The translations under genes were made by a program, and so were the position numbers. From positions 124,001 through 188,000 of the forward strand of contig JANQJU010000089.1 in NCBI GenBank assembly GCA_028281495.1: 64,000 bases of DNA, given 5' to 3'. How positions within the stretch are numbered: the stretch's first letter is position 1; each line of letters starts with the position of its first letter. Below the pieces are notes generated by a model that saw only the letters and a program-made list of their open reading frames with translations, made no database searches and was not told where the DNA came from. Positions 1 through 8,881 of this stretch are shown piece by piece. Source of the DNA: SAR324 cluster bacterium. Lineage in GTDB: Bacteria > SAR324 > NAC60-12.

Positions 1-213
1 TGTTCCCCAACGATCCTCATGCCACTCTTGGGATTTAGCATGGCATTCTAAACACACAACAGGTGCTTCGGGCGGACTTTTTTTTGAGGCAACATTGGCT
101 TTCACGCTGTGTTCCTCACACACCCAGCGTTGGCACTGCATGCATTGTTGCGAGGCAGAGTTACCACAGGGGCGTAATGTGAAAAAACCACGTTTGACTG
201 CGCAATGGGCCAT
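1..213 (-). CDS. Small cysteine-rich putative zinc-binding protein, 3' end outside the window
   Basis: The frame opens with ATG at 213 and runs off the left edge with 71 codons visible and no stop. Cysteines come in pairs, including CMQC, a CEEH stretch and CLECH, an arrangement typical of a small zinc ribbon or B-box-like finger. No fold can be named. It starts 8 nt after the stop of the membrane-protein gene upstream, so it is probably the last known member of the glycosyltransferase operon. The metal-binding role is inferred only from the cysteine spacing. Confidence 0.6.
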   Translation of the reverse strand, partial: MAHCAVKRGFFTLRPCGNSASQQCMQCQRWVCEEHSVKANVASKKSPPEAPVVCLECHAKSQEWHEDRWGT

Positions 214-221
214 GAAGTCTC

Positions 222-1079
222 CTATGGGGATTTTTGAACGTGTTGATAACCTGCCATCAACAAATCCAATAAATTTTCTGGGCGATACGCACTACAAGCT
301 TCGCCTGGAAAGGTATGTTTAGCGGCTAGCATGACATGGAAACGTTTCCCTTTGTCCTTGCTCGTCTTCTGCACTCCAACCGGCAACTTGTCGTGGGGGT
401 GTGGTTGATACGTACTGTTCAGAAAACCCAAGTTGGCTTGAATCAAAGATTTGGTTTTATATCGATATTTGATTTTGCGAGTGCTTTCTTTTTTTCTAGA
501 GCGCATGCGATCCACGATTTCTACACGCACGTTTGTTTTATCGGAAAATCGGGTCTCCAATGTCAGCCACGGTAGAGTGAAGAAGGTGTCGGTACATTGG
601 TATCGACCCATCCTTTGCGTTGGAGCGGTTTGGCTCGTGGAAGAATGCTTGGGAAAATCCAGCCGGATTGACAGAGTGACCGGCTGCGAAGCCTCGATAT
701 CAGCTTGCAGAAAGCGAAGAACGGGCATCACAAACTGATAAAGGTTGTCGGGAATGTCGGTTAACTTGGAACGGTAATAGTCGATCCAAGTAGCCGCAAC
801 CGCCCCCACCCAGAGAAAGACAGCCAACCAAACCCAGCCTTCATCAATACGGTGTCGATAGGCAGGCCAAAACACAAAGAACAATCCCCCAGCAACGAAG
901 GCAAGTACGATGAGCAAACACCCGAAACTTCCTAGTTTTTTGCGACGAGCAGCTCCTTGTTGATCGATCTGCGAAATCGGTGTGAGGAGTTCCAACCATT
1001 CTGCCAAGAGGAGCGTGCCTTCAATTTGACGGGTGACGAGCCATTGTTTCTGTTGGGGGGATAGCGATGGGGCAGCCAT
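222..1079 (-). CDS. Two-TM membrane protein of unknown function
   Basis: This 285-residue protein has a polar N-terminal 48 residues, two hydrophobic helices at about 50-72 and 82-99, and a soluble C-terminal domain of about 180 residues rich in basic and aromatic residues. There is no signal peptide, so both ends are probably cytoplasmic. I do not recognise the family. It lies 9 nt downstream of the glycosyltransferase gene and 8 nt upstream of the cysteine-rich gene, so the three are likely co-transcribed. Confidence 0.75.
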   Translation of the reverse strand: MAAPSLSPQQKQWLVTRQIEGTLLLAEWLELLTPISQIDQQGAARRKKLGSFGCLLIVLAFVAGGLFFVFWPAYRHRIDEGWVWLAVFLWVGAVAATWIDYYRSKLTDIPDNLYQFVMPVLRFLQADIEASQPVTLSIRLDFPKHSSTSQTAPTQRMGRYQCTDTFFTLPWLTLETRFSDKTNVRVEIVDRMRSRKKESTRKIKYRYKTKSLIQANLGFLNSTYQPHPHDKLPVGVQKTSKDKGKRFHVMLAAKHTFPGEACSAYRPENLLDLLMAGYQHVQKSP

Positions 1080-1088
1080 GATCGTTTC

Positions 1089-2258
1089 TCAACGTGGGAG
1101 TGCTGAATAAACTTGCTGTAATTGAGATACCATTTGGTCCCAACGAAAACAATTGGCAACCTGAGTATGAGCGTTTTGTCCCATGATTTGACGTTGCTGG
1201 GGATACTCCCACAGCAACCGCAACGCTTGAGCTAATGCGGTGGGACGATTGGGTCGCACTAGGCAGCCGTGCTGACCATCTTCCATAATTTCTCGCACCA
1301 CGGGCAAATCCGAAGCGACCACCGGGACTCCTGCGGCCATGGATTCCAAAATCTTTAATGGACAACACCCTTGATCTAAATTGCGGGAGCATTCGATCAA
1401 GGGAGCCACGGAAACCATGGCATTCCCAATCCACGCTCTCAATTCCGCTTTGTTTAAATTGTAATGCCATTGCAACCGGTTTTGGATTTCTAGTTTTTCT
1501 GCCAGCTTGATGTAAGGCTTCGCATGCGAGGGTTTCCCAGCCACACACAACACCAACTCCAGATCGGAGATGTCTCGAAGCCGTGCAAAGGCTTTGAGCA
1601 AAATGTCCACTCCTTGCCATCGTTGGAGTGCGCCGAAATAAATCAAATACTGAGAGGGGGCATTCACCGGGCGTGCAGAAACTTCGTCAATTTCTGCGCC
1701 ATTGGGAATGACTCGGATTTTCTGAGAATCAATCCCGCGTTGGGTGACATGACGTTTAATCACATGTGAAGGAACAATCACTTGATCGACTTCTTTCAAA
1801 CAAAATGTTTCCAGATCCCGTATTTTGGCTAGCGTTCTGGGGCCAATTCCCGGATAGAGATACGGTAATTCGATTGAGGGCAAGCCATTCACTTCATACA
1901 CTGTGGCATAGCTGCGTTGGGCCAATCCCAAAATTGGCACCCCACTCCACGGATCTCGGAAGTGACACACCTTTAGCGTCGCCTGTTGTAGAGCTAAAAG
2001 CTGGCTGAGCTGCTGACCATAAACCACGGTCCGTTTCAAAAAATTTGGTATGTTCTGGGAAAACCGAATGATTTCGACCGAATCTTCTTTTTGATAGCCG
2101 GGCAATTCCTCGTCTCCGAGGACATAGAGCAATCCCCCGGGCATCCAATCAAATAAGCCTTTGGCAAAATGGGAAATATGGGTTGAAGCTCCTTTGGCAC
2201 TGGGATAGCGATCAAACGCAGCATACAACGAGGAGTGAGGTTGAGTGGGTAACATCAT
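1089..2258 (-). CDS. GT4-type glycosyltransferase (GT-B fold)
   Basis: This 389-residue protein has the layout of a GT4 family retaining glycosyltransferase. The N-terminal half carries YPSAKGASTHI, an acceptor-side Gly loop. The C-terminal half carries IRVIPNGAEID (about 181-191), YFGALQRWQG (207-216) and the nucleotide-sugar motif LKILESMAAGVPVVASD (301-317). In the usual EX7E motif the second Glu is E305, but the first position is Gly297. That occurs in some GT4 enzymes but makes the donor and activity uncertain. No signal peptide or TM is seen, so it is a cytoplasmic or membrane-associated enzyme, probably for a glycan or glycolipid. It is the first gene of the leftmost reverse operon. 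Confidence 0.85.
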   Translation of the reverse strand: MMLPTQPHSSLYAAFDRYPSAKGASTHISHFAKGLFDWMPGGLLYVLGDEELPGYQKEDSVEIIRFSQNIPNFLKRTVVYGQQLSQLLALQQATLKVCHFRDPWSGVPILGLAQRSYATVYEVNGLPSIELPYLYPGIGPRTLAKIRDLETFCLKEVDQVIVPSHVIKRHVTQRGIDSQKIRVIPNGAEIDEVSARPVNAPSQYLIYFGALQRWQGVDILLKAFARLRDISDLELVLCVAGKPSHAKPYIKLAEKLEIQNRLQWHYNLNKAELRAWIGNAMVSVAPLIECSRNLDQGCCPLKILESMAAGVPVVASDLPVVREIMEDGQHGCLVRPNRPTALAQALRLLWEYPQQRQIMGQNAHTQVANCFRWDQMVSQLQQVYSALPR

Positions 2259-2284
2259 TTTTGAAAACTGATAACGAGGAGTTC

Positions 2285-3946
2285 ATGAGTACATTGAAAG
2301 AAAAAACAGATGAATTGTTTGCCAAATGGAATCGATCCGATTCCCCCGGATGTGCGGTAGGAATATTTCAAGATGGAACCATACGATACAAAAATGGTTT
2401 CGGAATGGCGGACTTGGAGCACGACATTCCGATTTCTCCTTCCACTGTTTTCGATATCGGTTCGGTTTCCAAACAGTTTACGGCCATGTGTTGTTTATTG
2501 CTTGAAGAGCAAGGGCAACTGACCTTGGAAGACAATATTCAGAAATACCTTCCTCAGATGCCTGATTATGGACATGCGATCACCATTGATCATCTGATCC
2601 ATCATAAGAGCGGAATCAGTTGTTGTATAGATGTGATGGAGTTGTCGGGGAAGGCTCTTATCAATTTTTTCACCGAAGCAGAGGTATTCGAAATCATATG
2701 CCTCTTCAACACATTGAATTTCGTACCAGGAACCCAACGGAGTTATAGCAATTCCAATTACTTCCTTCTTGCTAAAATCATTGAGTGTGTTGCAGGGAAA
2801 TCACTGTGTGATTACGCGGAGGAACATATTTTTGCTCCATTGGGTATGAAAAATACCTTTTATCACGATCAGCATAACAGGCTGATTAAGAACCGAGCTT
2901 GGGGTTACAAACCTAACGAGAAGGGTGAATTCATCGGTGCCCAATCCCATTTAACCGTTGCTGGTCCAGGAGGGATTCATTCCACAATAGAGGATTTGTT
3001 TTTGTGGGATCAAAATTTTTATGCAAATCGATTGGGACGCTCTGGACAAGACCTGATCACCAAGATGTTGACCGTAAAACCAGAGGACCAGGATGATTAT
3101 TGTCCCTATACCTTTGGGAATTACCATTACCTCTATCAGGGCTTAAAAAAGATTGCACATGATGGCTCCTGGGCCGGACAGCTTGCCGAGCTGGTGCGAT
3201 TTCCTGAAGCCAAATTTTCGGTTGTCCTCTTGACCAACAATTTTTCGGAGTTTTTGGATTGGAATACCAAGCTCATCCACGAAATCGCCGACCTCTATAT
3301 TTCGGACTTTTACCTAGAGGAAAAGGCACAACCTGAGAAAAATCCTCCGCAACCAGAAATCACTATCGATCCCTCGATTTATGATGACTTGGTGGGAAGA
3401 TATAGTCTTAGTTTCGACTCCGGTTACACTCAAACCTTCACAAGAGAAGGAAACCGGCTGCTCGTAGAATCGACAAACCGCCCACCGTACGAACTATTTC
3501 CCTCGTCGGAAACGACTTTTTTTCCAAAGGTCTTTGAGGCAGATTTTTGTTTTCAGCGAGATGAAGCCGGTAAGCCGACACAGTTCACCATTTATAAAGA
3601 TGGACAAGAATTACCATTCTTAAAGATGGAGCAGGGACTCTTGTCACTTGAACAATTGAAAGAATATGAGGGGGACTATGAATGTGACGAACTCCACACG
3701 ACTTATCGTATTGGAATACAAAACAATCGCTTGTACTTAAAAGTCGTTGGGGCGCAATGGGACTGTCAATGGCCTCTGTATTTCAATCAAAATGAACATT
3801 TTATTTTGCGTCGAGATGATTTCACTCAAGTGACTTTTGAACGTGATGAATCTGATAAAATTGTGAGTTTCACCTTAGCAAGTTATGGAATCCAAAACTT
3901 GAGATTCTTACGCATCAATGGCTCCTCGCCAGGCACTATCGGTTGA
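2285..3946 (+). CDS. Serine beta-lactamase-like hydrolase with C-terminal lipocalin-like tail
   Basis: This is a class C/PBP4*-type serine hydrolase. I chose ATG 2285 because AGGAG sits just before it; the longer frame from 2183 would overlap the divergent glycosyltransferase start. The 553-residue product has the nucleophile motif S60-V-S-K63, Y154-S-N156 and H292-D-G in place of the KTG motif. Residues ~370-540 look like one or two DUF3471-type beta-barrel tails common in this family. There is no signal peptide, which is unusual for a cell-wall or beta-lactam enzyme and suggests a cytoplasmic esterase or peptidase. The substrate is unknown. Confidence 0.85.
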   Translation: MSTLKEKTDELFAKWNRSDSPGCAVGIFQDGTIRYKNGFGMADLEHDIPISPSTVFDIGSVSKQFTAMCCLLLEEQGQLTLEDNIQKYLPQMPDYGHAITIDHLIHHKSGISCCIDVMELSGKALINFFTEAEVFEIICLFNTLNFVPGTQRSYSNSNYFLLAKIIECVAGKSLCDYAEEHIFAPLGMKNTFYHDQHNRLIKNRAWGYKPNEKGEFIGAQSHLTVAGPGGIHSTIEDLFLWDQNFYANRLGRSGQDLITKMLTVKPEDQDDYCPYTFGNYHYLYQGLKKIAHDGSWAGQLAELVRFPEAKFSVVLLTNNFSEFLDWNTKLIHEIADLYISDFYLEEKAQPEKNPPQPEITIDPSIYDDLVGRYSLSFDSGYTQTFTREGNRLLVESTNRPPYELFPSSETTFFPKVFEADFCFQRDEAGKPTQFTIYKDGQELPFLKMEQGLLSLEQLKEYEGDYECDELHTTYRIGIQNNRLYLKVVGAQWDCQWPLYFNQNEHFILRRDDFTQVTFERDESDKIVSFTLASYGIQNLRFLRINGSSPGTIG

Positions 3947-4026
3947 TACTCCCTCTTGATTTTCCCACGGACTCCCCAGGTCGAAATAAGATCGTTTGTA
4001 TGAGCTTCGGTTCATCCAACTGGAGA

Positions 4027-4131
4027 GTCAATTTCGAAGGCGATGCCAACCTCTATAAGAAGTCGATTTCGAAGGCGGTGCCAACCTCTATAAGAAGTCG
4101 ATTTCGAAGGCGATGCCAGCCCTTATAAGAC
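4027..4131. repeat. 35-bp direct repeat, three tandem copies
   Basis: Three head-to-tail copies begin at 4027, 4062 and 4097, each around the core ATTTCGAAGGCGRTGCCA followed by CTATAAGAA or a close variant. There are no spacers, so it is not CRISPR. It lies between two convergent genes, and the third copy runs into the stop codon (4123-4125) of the reverse gene. Confidence 0.85.
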
Positions 4132-4773
4132 ATAGTGATAAAATTCTGCAATCAAGATGAGCGGGATGCTCAATTCAAAAAAAGCCAATTTGAGAGAGGA
4201 AACCGTTTGTTTCCGTAGGACCGCATACAGTCCCAAAACGCCCACTGGGATGGCACATACGCCTAAGAGTAGAGCGATGGTGAAGCTGCCATTCCACAAA
4301 ATGATGGCCGCTTCAACAAGCAACACTCCCACATGAATGGCAGTTTTTAGCAATGGTGGGGACGTGTTTCCGAACTTCAAAAAAGTAAAAACCAAAACAT
4401 TCATGCCACCTATCTGCAAGAGGATCGAAACCCAACTCAGCGTTTCGAAAAGCGGATAGTAGACAAATCCCAACGCAACATTCAACAATGTCATTTCGGT
4501 GAGAACGATCCCCCCCCAATGATCTCGCAGCAAGAGTTTAATCATGGTCAGCGGCGCGAGAAACACTAAGGCTTTTGTGGTTTCCTGAGGCGGAAACGAG
4601 GGCATTCCCAGAATCATTATTAACGAAAACACAAACAATGCTGGAAACAACACTTGGTCCAGTTTCCAGTGAGAAAACAATTCTGGAAATTTCCAATCGG
4701 CTCCCACCAAGGCCAGCAAGCTCAAAGTGGGGATGCCGAATGTTAAAAGTTGAAGCAGCAGCAAGTTTCCCAT
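4123..4773 (-). CDS. Polytopic membrane protein of unknown function
   Basis: This 216-residue, very hydrophobic protein has about seven or eight TM segments spread over its whole length and short polar loops. Examples are residues 5-24, 38-56, 66-84, 90-108, 114-135, 142-160, 165-185 and 195-212. I recognise no signature. Its start is 5 nt after the stop of the yceI-like gene, so the two form an operon and may act together in the envelope. Its stop codon is inside the last unit of a 35-bp tandem repeat, so its C-terminus may have been altered by repeat expansion. Confidence 0.75.
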   Translation of the reverse strand: MGNLLLLQLLTFGIPTLSLLALVGADWKFPELFSHWKLDQVLFPALFVFSLIMILGMPSFPPQETTKALVFLAPLTMIKLLLRDHWGGIVLTEMTLLNVALGFVYYPLFETLSWVSILLQIGGMNVLVFTFLKFGNTSPPLLKTAIHVGVLLVEAAIILWNGSFTIALLLGVCAIPVGVLGLYAVLRKQTVSSLKLAFFELSIPLILIAEFYHYVL

Positions 4774-4778
4774 AACGT

Positions 4779-5336
4779 TTAATTCCGCAACGCTTCAAAA
4801 TATAAGTCGATCTCCACATCGTTTCCAATCGAAGGCGGTGGAAGGGTTTTCATTCCAAACTCCCGTCGGTCTAATTTGATGTAGACGTTCCCGCCGGTGC
4901 GGTATCCACCCCACGGATCCACTCCCGTAATGCCACGAACCACTTTAGCCTCCACCGACTTCGTGACACCGTGCAAGGTGAGATTCCCTTTTACGGCATA
5001 CTCGGTTTCGGAGTTTTGCGTGATTTCTGTGCTTATAAATTTCATCGTTCGGTACCGTTTGGCATTGAAAAAATCGGGACTCAATAAGTGTTCATCCCGT
5101 TTGGCTGCAAAGGAATCCAATGATCCCACTTGAATGGTCACGTCCACCCGAGGGGTGTCGGTGTCCAGGGTCATGGAACCAGAAACATCTTTGAAAACAC
5201 CGGTAAAATAGCCTCGATCCAAGTGACTTATCTTAAAGTAGGCATAGGTATGATCGGCCTCCAACTGATAGTTGTCGGCCAATGCGATCCCCGAGAAATT
5301 AATCCATAGTAAGGAAAGTAATATGATTCGTCGCAT
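4779..5336 (-). CDS. YceI family periplasmic lipid-binding protein
   Basis: The start is ATG 5336, preceded by AAGGAGA, and gives 185 residues with a signal peptide ending near GIALA-DNYQ. The mature part begins YQLEADHTYAYFKISHLD and contains SLDSFAAKRDEHLLSPDFF and GNLTLHGVTKSV, all typical of the YceI lipocalin-like barrel that binds isoprenoid or other amphiphilic ligands in the periplasm. A longer in-frame start at 5411 would bury the signal peptide and has no comparable ribosome site. The ligand is unknown. It is the first gene of a pair with the polytopic membrane protein. Confidence 0.9.
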   Translation of the reverse strand: MRRIILLSLLWINFSGIALADNYQLEADHTYAYFKISHLDRGYFTGVFKDVSGSMTLDTDTPRVDVTIQVGSLDSFAAKRDEHLLSPDFFNAKRYRTMKFISTEITQNSETEYAVKGNLTLHGVTKSVEAKVVRGITGVDPWGGYRTGGNVYIKLDRREFGMKTLPPPSIGNDVEIDLYFEALRN

Positions 5337-5650
5337 GACATCTCCTTTTTGATACAATTGAAAAGTGGGCGATGCGTCGAGCAGACACAATCGCCGTTGC
5401 GAATGATTCAAATTTTGTCATGCGCATTTTTGAAATGCCATAGACAAAATTGAAATTGAATCATGCAAATTTGCAATAAACAGGTCGCTATAAATCCCTA
5501 TATTGGCATCTTTACAGACTTGGATCGCGGTTTCAGGTTGACGCACTGAAACTGACAACGACGACTCTGTGTGGTATTTCTCAGTTGTCACTCTTGGCAC
5601 ACCACGAACCCCCACAAAATATATAACTCAACGCAAAGGACACAACCAAT
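5337..5650. other. Divergent intergenic region
   Basis: This 314-bp gap separates the reverse yceI-like gene from the forward glycosylase gene and must hold both promoters. It is AT-rich around 5440-5520. I could not assign convincing -35/-10 pairs and see no RNA gene. An AAAGGA ribosome site lies at about 5634-5639, upstream of the forward gene. Confidence 0.5.
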
Positions 5651-6757
5651 ATGGATTCCACACAGAACACCAACAGCGACCTTTCTAAACTTCGTAAGAT
5701 GGCTATTGCCCAAACGCTTTTTCCACCAACGGACTTACAAGACGCGATGAATCGATTGGGGTTTGTACAAGCAGACCCCATTCGGTCGCCTGCCCGAGCG
5801 CAAGATTTGATCCTGCGTCACCGTGTTCACGAATACCGTCAGGGCGATCTTCATCAAGCATACCCCAACCTCAATCTGGAGGAAGATTTCTTGTACGCAC
5901 ATGGTTTTATGAGGCGTGACATTTGGCAAAGTCTTTATCCCCGGCCCTTGGACGACCCCACCGAATTTGAGCTTCGTGTTCTTGAAGTGGTTCGCGAGAT
6001 GGGGCCCGTCGATTCCAAAGATTTGGATGTCCACTTCGGTCGTGAACGTGTCCTCAATGCGTGGGGTGGACAATCCAAAGCGTCCAAACGGGCCATGGAG
6101 TCATTGCACCGGCATGGGCTGCTTCGAGTGGCACGACGAAAAAAAGGAATTCGATTGTACGAGGTGGTTGGTTCCAAACCGGCCGAAGCTTCGCCTGATT
6201 TACGTTTCAGAGATATCACGATGACGATAACTTCACTTTTGTCACCTGCTCCCAAAAAGCGGTTGAAGTCAATTCTGGCGCCCGTCGCACGATACATTTT
6301 AGGACGAGATCTAGGGAGCACCGCCGGGCGTGCAGCCATCGATTATTTGCTGAAGAGTGGTGACTTGATTGAAGAAACATTCGATGGCGTTTCTTATGTT
6401 CGGTTGCCCTCAAGCACAGACCCGGCCGAGGAACGACAACAAGTTCGATTCCTGGCACCCTTCGATCCTTTGATATGGGATCGATGGCGATTCGAACACC
6501 TGTGGGGATGGCCTTATCGTTTTGAAGCCTACACGCCGCCTGCAAAACGCGTTCGTGGGTATTATGCGATGCCCTTGATGTGGGGCGAAGAGGTCATTGG
6601 ATGGGCGAACCTAGATAACAAGAAAGGAGAATTGAGCGTTGAAATTGGATTTGTTGAAAAAAGACCCGATTCCCAAAGTTTCGAATCTGAATTGGAAACA
6701 GAAATCGAACGAATGCGGTATTTTCTGGATGCCGTTTCAACGGTATCCCCGGCATAG
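5651..6757 (+). CDS. AlkX/YcaQ-like winged-helix DNA glycosylase
   Basis: This 368-residue protein belongs to the HTH_42/YcaQ family of tandem winged-helix DNA glycosylases that unhook interstrand crosslinks and remove bulky alkyl adducts. Residues 37-44 read GFVQADPI, so Q40-A-D42 matches the QxD catalytic motif of the YcaQ branch. Other matching parts are the early Arg/Ala-rich helix (RSPARAQDLILRHR) and the C-terminal stretch with FLAPFDPLIWDR and GWANLD. The start is ATG 5651, with an AAAGGA site 10-15 nt upstream. It stands alone, with no obvious operon partner. The enzyme class is well supported; the in vivo lesion is not known. Confidence 0.85.
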   Translation: MDSTQNTNSDLSKLRKMAIAQTLFPPTDLQDAMNRLGFVQADPIRSPARAQDLILRHRVHEYRQGDLHQAYPNLNLEEDFLYAHGFMRRDIWQSLYPRPLDDPTEFELRVLEVVREMGPVDSKDLDVHFGRERVLNAWGGQSKASKRAMESLHRHGLLRVARRKKGIRLYEVVGSKPAEASPDLRFRDITMTITSLLSPAPKKRLKSILAPVARYILGRDLGSTAGRAAIDYLLKSGDLIEETFDGVSYVRLPSSTDPAEERQQVRFLAPFDPLIWDRWRFEHLWGWPYRFEAYTPPAKRVRGYYAMPLMWGEEVIGWANLDNKKGELSVEIGFVEKRPDSQSFESELETEIERMRYFLDAVSTVSPA

Positions 6758-6866
6758 CGGGTAATGTTTGTTAATTGGATCTCAACTTGATAACTGCAAA
6801 GGAGTCCCTGATTTTCTGCTGGCAAAGGCTGCTTAGTTTTAAATCACTTTTTCCTGAGGTAACCCA

Positions 6867-8816
6867 ATGAGACGAATCCATAGTTCCTTAACATTCATCA
6901 CGACACCGATTTTCATTCTTATGGTCTCACTTCTCTTTGTCATCGGTTCCTGCGGCGGTGGCGGTGGTGGCGGTGGTGGCGGTGGTTCCAGCAGTTCCAG
7001 TACGGATACGCCAGATACTGGCACGGGTACGGGCACCGATACGGGCTCCGGTGACACCGATAGTGGGGACACCGGCAACAGTAGCACTCTGACGATTGCG
7101 ACTCCGGCCAATTTTGAAACGATTTTGACCCGAACCCTCAGTTTGACACCAACCAGCAAAACCAGCATTTCGAACCGAGATCGGGTTCTTGTCAAATACA
7201 ATAATTCGTATATGGCTACCAACAGCAATTATACGATTGAATTGAATGCCACTTTATCCACCTACGACAACTTGATGCTCCAAACCTTCCAGTTGATTGA
7301 GGAAAGCTCGTCCTCTTGTTATCGCCTCGATTCCGAAAAACACTCCATTTACTCAATAGATTACGATGCTTCTACAATGAAGCTCAATATGCGCAATAAT
7401 TGGGGGTTTGATCGAGACGCGAATTCTGCTTACCTGTGCTTCACCTTCGATACAACGAACAACACCATGACCGCCTCAAAACGGTTTACTTTCAATACAA
7501 CCACTCGAAATTTTGACGAAGATAGCAGTTTCACGTCGGCATCAGTCTTTTATGACGAAAGCAGTTCCAGTTTCATCTTAAGCAGTTCTGCCTCCAATAT
7601 TTCTTTAGAAGATTCTGGAGTGGACGTTAGTTTGCCAACTGATTTCAATCCAAACAATACGGCGTTTGCATCCAATAGCAGAGTGGCATGGGAAACGAGA
7701 GTGACAGAAAGTTTTTCCGATCATTTTTTATCGGGAGATCGACTCTTCAAAGACACCCATTCGACGTATCAATCACAAATTCAAACGGCGGGTAGCGATT
7801 CATCAACGGCCACGGCCGCAGAAACCATGCTGAATCAAATCAAAAGCGACTTAGAAGGCATTGGAGCGTCCTTGCGTTATGACACTTCGGTGTATCTCGC
7901 GTTTCGTAATGCGTTGCTCAACACCAAATTACAGGGGGCAACGATTGTAAACGGGCAGGTCGATCAAAACACCGCACCTTATGTGTTTTTTACCAATGAA
8001 TCCGACGATTCCGGAACAAAGCATCCCTTTATGGTCATCGGCTCCTATTCCATTGCCGACAAACCCAATCGGTTGTTGGATGTGCCCGTCCCTCCAGGCG
8101 ATGGCTTGACCGATTCTTTTGAAACTCAAAGCGTGACCCGTGATGCTGCATTGCAAACTTTTTTGTTGAAAATTCCTTTAAAAAATTATGGGACGGTGAA
8201 CAGTTTTACAGACAATTCTATGGACAACTCACTGGCCAATGACGTGAATGAAAGCAACCTCACTATTTACAACTATGCGAGTATCGCCGCGATAGGCGTT
8301 GCTGTGGATGGGGTGCAGATTTATCCCCCGCTCAATAACACGCTGGCCACGGCTCAAAACAAGGCTGAGATCACAAACACCGGCATCCATGTAGGACGGG
8401 GTCTGGGATTACACTGGCATGCGGATGGGCACGGGGCCACAGGCAACGGCCTCAATTTGTACAACTTGTCCGATTACGATGGAAACTCGCATCCCCCATT
8501 GATTGGATTTGGCTTTGATGGAGTCGCTTTATACGGAAAATATGAAAGTAACTTCAGTTCAATGGATGGATTTGGAGAAGCGTTGGACAGTTTCGGAGGT
8601 CACGATCATGGTGATTATGGATATCATTATCACGCGCATTCAGAGAGCAGCAGCGTGGTCAATGATACCACGGACTATACGCTACACATCTTGATGAAAG
8701 GCGCTTGGAAAGGCACGATCAATAGTGTTCCTGAGTTTTGGGACAATGGTGCACCGAATGTTTCTGGCTCTCAGAAACATCGCTACGTCGGAAACGCGGA
8801 AGCCATTAGCAACTAA
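6867..8816 (+). CDS. YHYH-domain lipoprotein with poly-Gly tether
   Basis: This 649-residue exported lipoprotein has a hydrophobic signal (about 8-27) and lipobox VIGSC, with Cys29 followed by eleven Gly, then Ser- and Thr/Asp/Gly-rich linker sequence to about residue 75. The bulk is a Ser/Asn/Thr-rich domain of unknown function. The C-terminal third has the His-rich YHYH-domain signature (LGLHWHADGHG, GFGFDGVALYG, then HDHGDYGYHYHAH near residue 585). The His cluster suggests metal binding, which is inference. The GAGGT ribosome site supports ATG 6867. The Cys-plus-polyGly start is shared with the two giant lipoproteins in this window. Confidence 0.85.
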   Translation: MRRIHSSLTFITTPIFILMVSLLFVIGSCGGGGGGGGGGGSSSSSTDTPDTGTGTGTDTGSGDTDSGDTGNSSTLTIATPANFETILTRTLSLTPTSKTSISNRDRVLVKYNNSYMATNSNYTIELNATLSTYDNLMLQTFQLIEESSSSCYRLDSEKHSIYSIDYDASTMKLNMRNNWGFDRDANSAYLCFTFDTTNNTMTASKRFTFNTTTRNFDEDSSFTSASVFYDESSSSFILSSSASNISLEDSGVDVSLPTDFNPNNTAFASNSRVAWETRVTESFSDHFLSGDRLFKDTHSTYQSQIQTAGSDSSTATAAETMLNQIKSDLEGIGASLRYDTSVYLAFRNALLNTKLQGATIVNGQVDQNTAPYVFFTNESDDSGTKHPFMVIGSYSIADKPNRLLDVPVPPGDGLTDSFETQSVTRDAALQTFLLKIPLKNYGTVNSFTDNSMDNSLANDVNESNLTIYNYASIAAIGVAVDGVQIYPPLNNTLATAQNKAEITNTGIHVGRGLGLHWHADGHGATGNGLNLYNLSDYDGNSHPPLIGFGFDGVALYGKYESNFSSMDGFGEALDSFGGHDHGDYGYHYHAHSESSSVVNDTTDYTLHILMKGAWKGTINSVPEFWDNGAPNVSGSQKHRYVGNAEAISN

Positions 8817-8881
8817 GCTGTTAAGCTCTCAATGAATCGAGTTGATCCAGTCCTCTTCAATCGTTGCCATGGCATGTAAGC

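Noticed and set aside
1089..2258. Loss of glycosyltransferase activity because the first Glu of EX7E is Gly
   Set aside because: Several active GT4 enzymes vary there, and the second Glu and other motifs are intact.
2183..2284. Longer start for the beta-lactamase-like gene
   Set aside because: It overlaps the divergent glycosyltransferase start, and the added residues match no family; ATG 2285 has AGGAG.
3943..4128. 61-residue forward frame across the tandem repeat
   Set aside because: It lacks a ribosome site, is built largely from the repeat itself and overlaps the gene ends.
4027..4131. Possible CRISPR array
   Set aside because: The units are directly adjacent with no spacers and there is no cas gene.
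5580..5650. TGGCAC element as a sigma-54 promoter before the glycosylase
   Set aside because: The -12 GC element is absent at the required spacing.
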